DNA of 22,217 nt from a virus, in IMG/VR virus record IMGVR_UViG_3300030329_003368, positions 1 through 22,217 of that record. The stretch is one strand, 5' to 3'. Positions 17,940 to 22,217 of this stretch are shown piece after piece (positions within the stretch are counted from its first letter, which is position 1; each line of letters starts with the position of its first letter). The notes under the pieces were generated by a model. That model made no database searches. It saw only the letters and a list, made by a program, of their open reading frames with translations, and was not told where the DNA came from. The position numbers and the translations under genes are program-made.

Positions 17940-19490
17940 ATGGCTGCCATTATAACTGATCAGATAAGAATATTGAATGCGAAGAATTTCGTTGCTGGTG
18001 TTTCTACATCAGACAATTCTTATTACACTTTTGTGGGACTTCCTAATCCTACAAGTATTCAGTCTGATTGGGATGATAGTCCCCCTGCACCTACTGATAA
18101 TTTTGAGAAAGAGAATGAGTATTGGGACACAATGATCGCTCTCAAGAAGATAACTGATCAGGATGTAAAGCAAGTTGTAAGAAAGAATAATTGGGCATCT
18201 GGTACAACTTATGATTATTATAGATCAGACTATAGTATTACTAATACCCCTAAACATGCACAAGGAACTTCTTTATATTCAGCCAATTATTTTGTAGTTA
18301 ATAGTGATTATAGGGTTTATGTTTGTTTAGAAAATGGTACAAACCCAGAGAATTTGGAAGGAAGACCTTCATTAGATGAACCAACATTTACAGATTTAGA
18401 ACCTAAAGCAGCAGGAACAAGTGGTGATGGTTATATATGGAAGTATCTTTATACTATTAAACCAGCAGAATTAATTAAGTTTGATTCTACGGAATATATG
18501 CCTGTTCCTAAGGATTGGTCTACTAGTTCTGAGAATGCATCTGTTAGAGATAATGCTGTTGATGGTGGTCTTAAAGTAGTTGTTATTCAAAATAGGGGTG
18601 TTGGTTTAGGTACTGCTAATAGAACATATACTAGAGTTCCTATTAAAGGTGATGGTTCTGGAGCAGAGTGTACTGTTGTTGTTAATGCTGATCAAAAGAT
18701 TGGTAGCGTAACCATCTCAAATGAGGGATCTAACTACACTTACGGTACTGTTGATTTGGTTGCTGGAGGACTTCCTTCTCCAGATTCTTGGCCACAACTT
18801 GATGTAATTATTCCACCTCAAGGTGGTCATGGTTCCAATATCTATAGAGAGTTAGGAGCAACTAATGTTCTTTTATATTCTAGAATTGAGAACGATACAG
18901 AAAATCCTGATTTTATAACAGGAAATCAAATTGCTAGAATTGGGGTTGTATGTAATCCTAAAGCATATGGATCTACTTCAAATCTCACTCTTGATAAAGC
19001 AAGTGCTACCTATGCTTTACGTTTAACTGGTGCTGGTTATAGTTCTGCCACTTTTACTGGTGATTCTGAAATTACTCAAACTACTGGTTCTGGTGTAACT
19101 GCTATTGGTAAAGTTATTAGTTATGATCAAGTTACTGGTGTATTAAAGTATTGGCAAGATAGGACAACTGCAGGATTTAACACTGTAGGTGCTGCTGTAA
19201 CTAATCCTACATATGGATTTAAAACAAATCGATTTACTGCTGATATTGAATCTGGTGGTAGTTTTACAATCGTAGGTGGTAGTTCTAATTTATCTATTAG
19301 TACTAACTTTAGTGGTCTCTCAACCTCAATAAATAATAAAACATATTACCTTGGTCAATCATTCACTGACGGTATATCTAACCCAGAAGTTAAAAAGTAT
19401 TCTGGAAATATGATTTATATTGATAATAGACCAGCGATTACTCGTTCTTCTAATCAAAAGGAAGATATCAAAGTCATATTGCAGTTCTGA
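17940..19490 (+). CDS. 8: Baseplate wedge subunit gp8 (enlarged)
   Basis: 516 residues against 334 for T4 gp8. In T4, gp8 forms a dimer in each wedge and binds gp7 and gp10. The ends are clearly homologous: SGDGYIWKYLYTI (161-173) and EYMPVP (185-190) match T4 GDGYVWEYLF and EYIVVP; NQIARIGVVCNP (329-340) matches T4 RQISIITNP; and YSGNMIYIDNRPAI (487-500) matches T4 HSGEMIYMENRPPI, with DIKVILQF closing both. The extra length is in two places. Residues about 208-296 hold a GxGSGAxxxxxV and SNYTYG repeat of the kind seen in the preceding protein. Residues about 343-486 form a threonine/serine-rich beta stretch inserted before the terminal motif. An AGG at 17933-17935 may serve as a weak ribosome-binding site. 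The gene follows a late-promoter motif and is followed after six bases by the next start. Confidence 0.95.
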   Translation: MAAIITDQIRILNAKNFVAGVSTSDNSYYTFVGLPNPTSIQSDWDDSPPAPTDNFEKENEYWDTMIALKKITDQDVKQVVRKNNWASGTTYDYYRSDYSITNTPKHAQGTSLYSANYFVVNSDYRVYVCLENGTNPENLEGRPSLDEPTFTDLEPKAAGTSGDGYIWKYLYTIKPAELIKFDSTEYMPVPKDWSTSSENASVRDNAVDGGLKVVVIQNRGVGLGTANRTYTRVPIKGDGSGAECTVVVNADQKIGSVTISNEGSNYTYGTVDLVAGGLPSPDSWPQLDVIIPPQGGHGSNIYRELGATNVLLYSRIENDTENPDFITGNQIARIGVVCNPKAYGSTSNLTLDKASATYALRLTGAGYSSATFTGDSEITQTTGSGVTAIGKVISYDQVTGVLKYWQDRTTAGFNTVGAAVTNPTYGFKTNRFTADIESGGSFTIVGGSSNLSISTNFSGLSTSINNKTYYLGQSFTDGISNPEVKKYSGNMIYIDNRPAITRSSNQKEDIKVILQF

Positions 19491-19496
19491 TAAGAA

Positions 19497-22217
19497 ATGA
19501 CTCAACAAACAAATTTAAACGTATCACCATATTTTGACGACTTTAATCCGTCTAATGATTATTATCGTGTACTGTTTAAACCTGGATACCCAGTTCAGGC
19601 AAGGGAATTAACAGGTCTGCAATCTATATTACAGAACCAAATTGCAAAATTTGGTCAACATATGTTCAAGGAAGGTGCGAAGGTAATTCCTGGAAATACA
19701 TTTTATAATAGAAATTATGCAGCAGTACAAATTAATAAAACACATCTAGGGGTTCCTGTAGAAGCATATATTGATCAATTATTAGGTACGAAAATTGTTG
19801 GATTAACTTCAGGTATAACAGCAGTTATTGATAAAATTTTAAAATCTGAAGATTCTATAAAAGATAATTTAACATTATATGTTAAATATCATTCTGCAGA
19901 TATTGCAACTAATGAGGTTACTACATTTGGTGATGGTGAACTTTTAGCAGCTTCTAGTGATATTACTTCTGGTCCATTAAATAGTACATTTATTCCTTCA
20001 GGAGAATCTTTTGCATCAACTATTTCAGTTAATGCAACATCATATGGAACTTGTTATCAGATATCCGAAGGTGTATATTTTATAAGAGGTAGTTTTGTAA
20101 ATGTTCCTGCGGATAAACTTATTGTTAGTCAATATACAAATGTCCCTACTGGAAGGATTGGTCTGAAGGTTATTGAAGAAACGGTTAATTCTGATGAGGA
20201 TCCAAATTTAACCGATAATTCAAAAGGATTTAATAATTATGCTGCTCCAGGTGCAGATAGATTAAAGATTACTTGTTCTTTAATGTTTAAGGAAGAGGGT
20301 GATTTTAATGATGATAATTTTGTTCAATTAGCAGAAGTTAGAGATGGTGGATTAATAGCGGATACAGCAACCACTCAATATAATATACTTGCTGATGAAC
20401 TTGCTAGAAGGACATATGCAGAATCTGGAGATTATACAGTTAAACCATTTAAGGTTAGATTTAGAAATTCTTTAAATAATGGAATTAGTAATGATGGTAT
20501 ATGGAATTCAGGTCAATCTACTAATGAAGGAGCATTAGCAAGTGATGATCTTGGAGTATATCAAGTTTCATGTGGAAAGGCATTTGTAAAAGGATATGAA
20601 ATTGAGAAAATTGCAACTACTTTTAAAGATATTGATAAACCTAGAACAACCAGAACATTAAAGAATCAAGCAATAACTTATAATACAGGGGCTACTCTTA
20701 CTGTTAATAGAGTTACTGGTGCTCCTCTTATTGGTGTTGGTAATACTTATGTCTTAAGTTTAAGGGATCAAAAGGTTGGTATTGCCAGTTACACTGCACC
20801 TGGTAATGAAATTGGTCTTGCAAGAGTTTATGATGCTGCTTTAGAATCGGGATCTTATAGTACAACAAATTCTAATGTAAATGAGTGGGATATTTCTTTA
20901 TATGATATACAAACATATACAACTGTAACATTAAATGAGGCTATTACATTAGATCTTCCAACATATGTAAAAGGTAAGTATAGTGGTGCTAGTGGTTTTT
21001 TAAGAGATGCAACCACTACTGATGCATTAACTCTATATGAAACTTCTGGAACTTTTGTTAAAAATGAACCATTTGAATTTAATGGTATAGAGAATAGTAG
21101 AGTTGCTGTTGCTGTTACTTCTTATGGTATGGGAGATGTTAAATCTCTTTATGCAGGGCCTGGAATAGGAACAATTGGTTATGCTGTAACATTTACTGGT
21201 GACACTCTTCAGAGAGATGAGTGGAATATTGGAAATGCGGTAATTACGGAAGTTAATGGATCTACAGGATTAAGTACGGTTACTAGTAGCAATCCACAAT
21301 TCCCAGGAATTTTAAAGAAAGGTAATATACTTAAATTTGGTGGATTGAATAATGCTGATTCTTCTTATGCAAGGGTTGTAAGTGTTGGTACTGATGATAT
21401 TAGTATAACAGGTGTTTCTACTGTTAGTGGTGTTGCACAAGGAGAATTACCAAAACAGGGAACTGTTGGTGTTACTACATCATCTACAGGGGGTCATTTC
21501 TTAAATGCATCAGATTTAACACTAGTTACAACTGATTTTGCTAAAGAAATAGATAATACCTTATACACAACAATGCCAAAAAGTATGATCTCAGATGTAG
21601 ATCTTACTGATGCTACTATAAGAATTAGAAAAACTCAAGAAGTTACTATTGATGGAGCTACAGATTCATTAACTTCTGTTATTACTGCTGGAACAAATGA
21701 AACTTTCTTACCTTATGATGAGGAAAGATATTCATTAATTAGATATAATGATGGTGTTACTGAAGTACTTAATGCTAGTAAGTTCAATTTTAATGCAGGA
21801 ATGACAACACTGCAGATTGAAGGTATAGGTAGTGATATAGGTAGTACAACTCAAAAAGCAACATTAGTAACTACTTTATCCAAATCTCAAGTAAAAGCAA
21901 AGATAAAGAGAAAGAATAGAGTTAATACTATTGTTCTTGATAAGTCTAAACTTGTTGGATCTGGTATTGGTGCAACTACATTGAATGATGGTTTAGATTA
22001 TAATGCAAAGTATCCTTATGGAACTAGAGTTCAAGATAATAAGATTTCTTTAAATACTCCTGATATTGTTTATATTTTAGGTATTTTTGAATCAACTGAT
22101 ACATCAGAAGCTTCTGCTCCTAAATTAACATTATCTTCAATTGATGGTGCTACAGGTAAAACTGAAGATTTAATAATTGGAGAGGATGTTATAGGTGAAG
22201 AATCTGGTACAATTGCA
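19497..22217 (+). CDS. DUF4815-type virion structural protein, right end cut by window
   Basis: Open for 907 codons, with no stop before the window ends. The N-terminus carries the DUF4815 hallmark: NVSPYFDDFNPSNDYYRVLF (residues 8-27), then KPGYPVQARELTGLQSILQN (28-47). This family is common in cyanophages and in other contractile-tailed phages as a baseplate or tail-fibre component. A second recognisable stretch is LGVYQVSCGKAFVKGYEIEK at about 355. The rest is beta-rich, with GIGT/GVGTT turns like those of the neighbours. By position (after gp8) it occupies the place of T4 gp9 and gp10, which connect long tail fibres and form the baseplate pins, but I see no clear similarity to either, so a shared role is only inferred. 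ATG is six bases after the gp8 stop (19488-19490), and AAGAA is a poor ribosome-binding site; coupling is likely. Confidence 0.82.
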   Translation, partial: MTQQTNLNVSPYFDDFNPSNDYYRVLFKPGYPVQARELTGLQSILQNQIAKFGQHMFKEGAKVIPGNTFYNRNYAAVQINKTHLGVPVEAYIDQLLGTKIVGLTSGITAVIDKILKSEDSIKDNLTLYVKYHSADIATNEVTTFGDGELLAASSDITSGPLNSTFIPSGESFASTISVNATSYGTCYQISEGVYFIRGSFVNVPADKLIVSQYTNVPTGRIGLKVIEETVNSDEDPNLTDNSKGFNNYAAPGADRLKITCSLMFKEEGDFNDDNFVQLAEVRDGGLIADTATTQYNILADELARRTYAESGDYTVKPFKVRFRNSLNNGISNDGIWNSGQSTNEGALASDDLGVYQVSCGKAFVKGYEIEKIATTFKDIDKPRTTRTLKNQAITYNTGATLTVNRVTGAPLIGVGNTYVLSLRDQKVGIASYTAPGNEIGLARVYDAALESGSYSTTNSNVNEWDISLYDIQTYTTVTLNEAITLDLPTYVKGKYSGASGFLRDATTTDALTLYETSGTFVKNEPFEFNGIENSRVAVAVTSYGMGDVKSLYAGPGIGTIGYAVTFTGDTLQRDEWNIGNAVITEVNGSTGLSTVTSSNPQFPGILKKGNILKFGGLNNADSSYARVVSVGTDDISITGVSTVSGVAQGELPKQGTVGVTTSSTGGHFLNASDLTLVTTDFAKEIDNTLYTTMPKSMISDVDLTDATIRIRKTQEVTIDGATDSLTSVITAGTNETFLPYDEERYSLIRYNDGVTEVLNASKFNFNAGMTTLQIEGIGSDIGSTTQKATLVTTLSKSQVKAKIKRKNRVNTIVLDKSKLVGSGIGATTLNDGLDYNAKYPYGTRVQDNKISLNTPDIVYILGIFESTDTSEASAPKLTLSSIDGATGKTEDLIIGEDVIGEESGTIA

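Overview
The window is a block of late structural genes from a large tailed phage, almost certainly a marine T4-like myovirus that infects a picocyanobacterium such as Prochlorococcus or Synechococcus, or a related marine host such as SAR11. The evidence is gene order and protein sequence: gp25, gp6, a gp7-type protein and gp8 follow each other on the plus strand in the T4 baseplate-wedge order. The DNA is strongly A+T-rich, judged by eye. The very long, beta-rich, glycine/threonine-rich proteins, full of short modules such as GxGTT and GxGYxxxP, are typical of cyanophage baseplates. The host cannot be decided from this window.

Layout, all on the plus strand: a small one-span membrane protein (47-325); an acidic 48-residue ORF (357-503); gp25, the baseplate wedge/sheath initiator (546-947); gp6, the baseplate wedge (948-2906, starting at the base after the gp25 stop); a 5001-residue gp7-type wedge protein (2910-17915, two thirds of the window); gp8, the wedge protein (17940-19490); and a DUF4815-type structural protein open to the right edge (19497-22217, 907 codons, no stop). 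There is no gene-free stretch above 45 bases, no tRNA, no CRISPR and no mobile element. No convincing terminator hairpin was found.

In T4, gp7 nucleates the wedge with gp8, gp10, gp53, gp6 and gp25, and six wedges close around the hub. Here that core is kept, but two wedge proteins have been enlarged. Two blocks recognisable from T4 gp7 (192-223 and 2538-2572 of the giant protein) are about 2300 residues apart, against about 120 in T4 as I recall it. A further 2400 residues follow the second block. The added sequence is a patchwork of repeated beta modules, including a YHYH-type domain, a duplicated E-Y-G domain and a cluster of FxC...YPR repeats. The central part of gp8 is expanded as well. 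The most likely role of the additions is to decorate the outer baseplate or to bind host surface or fibres, but that is inference.

Motifs of the T4 late-promoter type, sharing the core TAAATAAG, sit 18-22 bases before the starts at 357, 546 and 17940. One of them contains the stop codon of the giant gene. Genes gp6, gp7 and the last gene have no such motif and are probably read through from upstream, with translational coupling at very short gaps.
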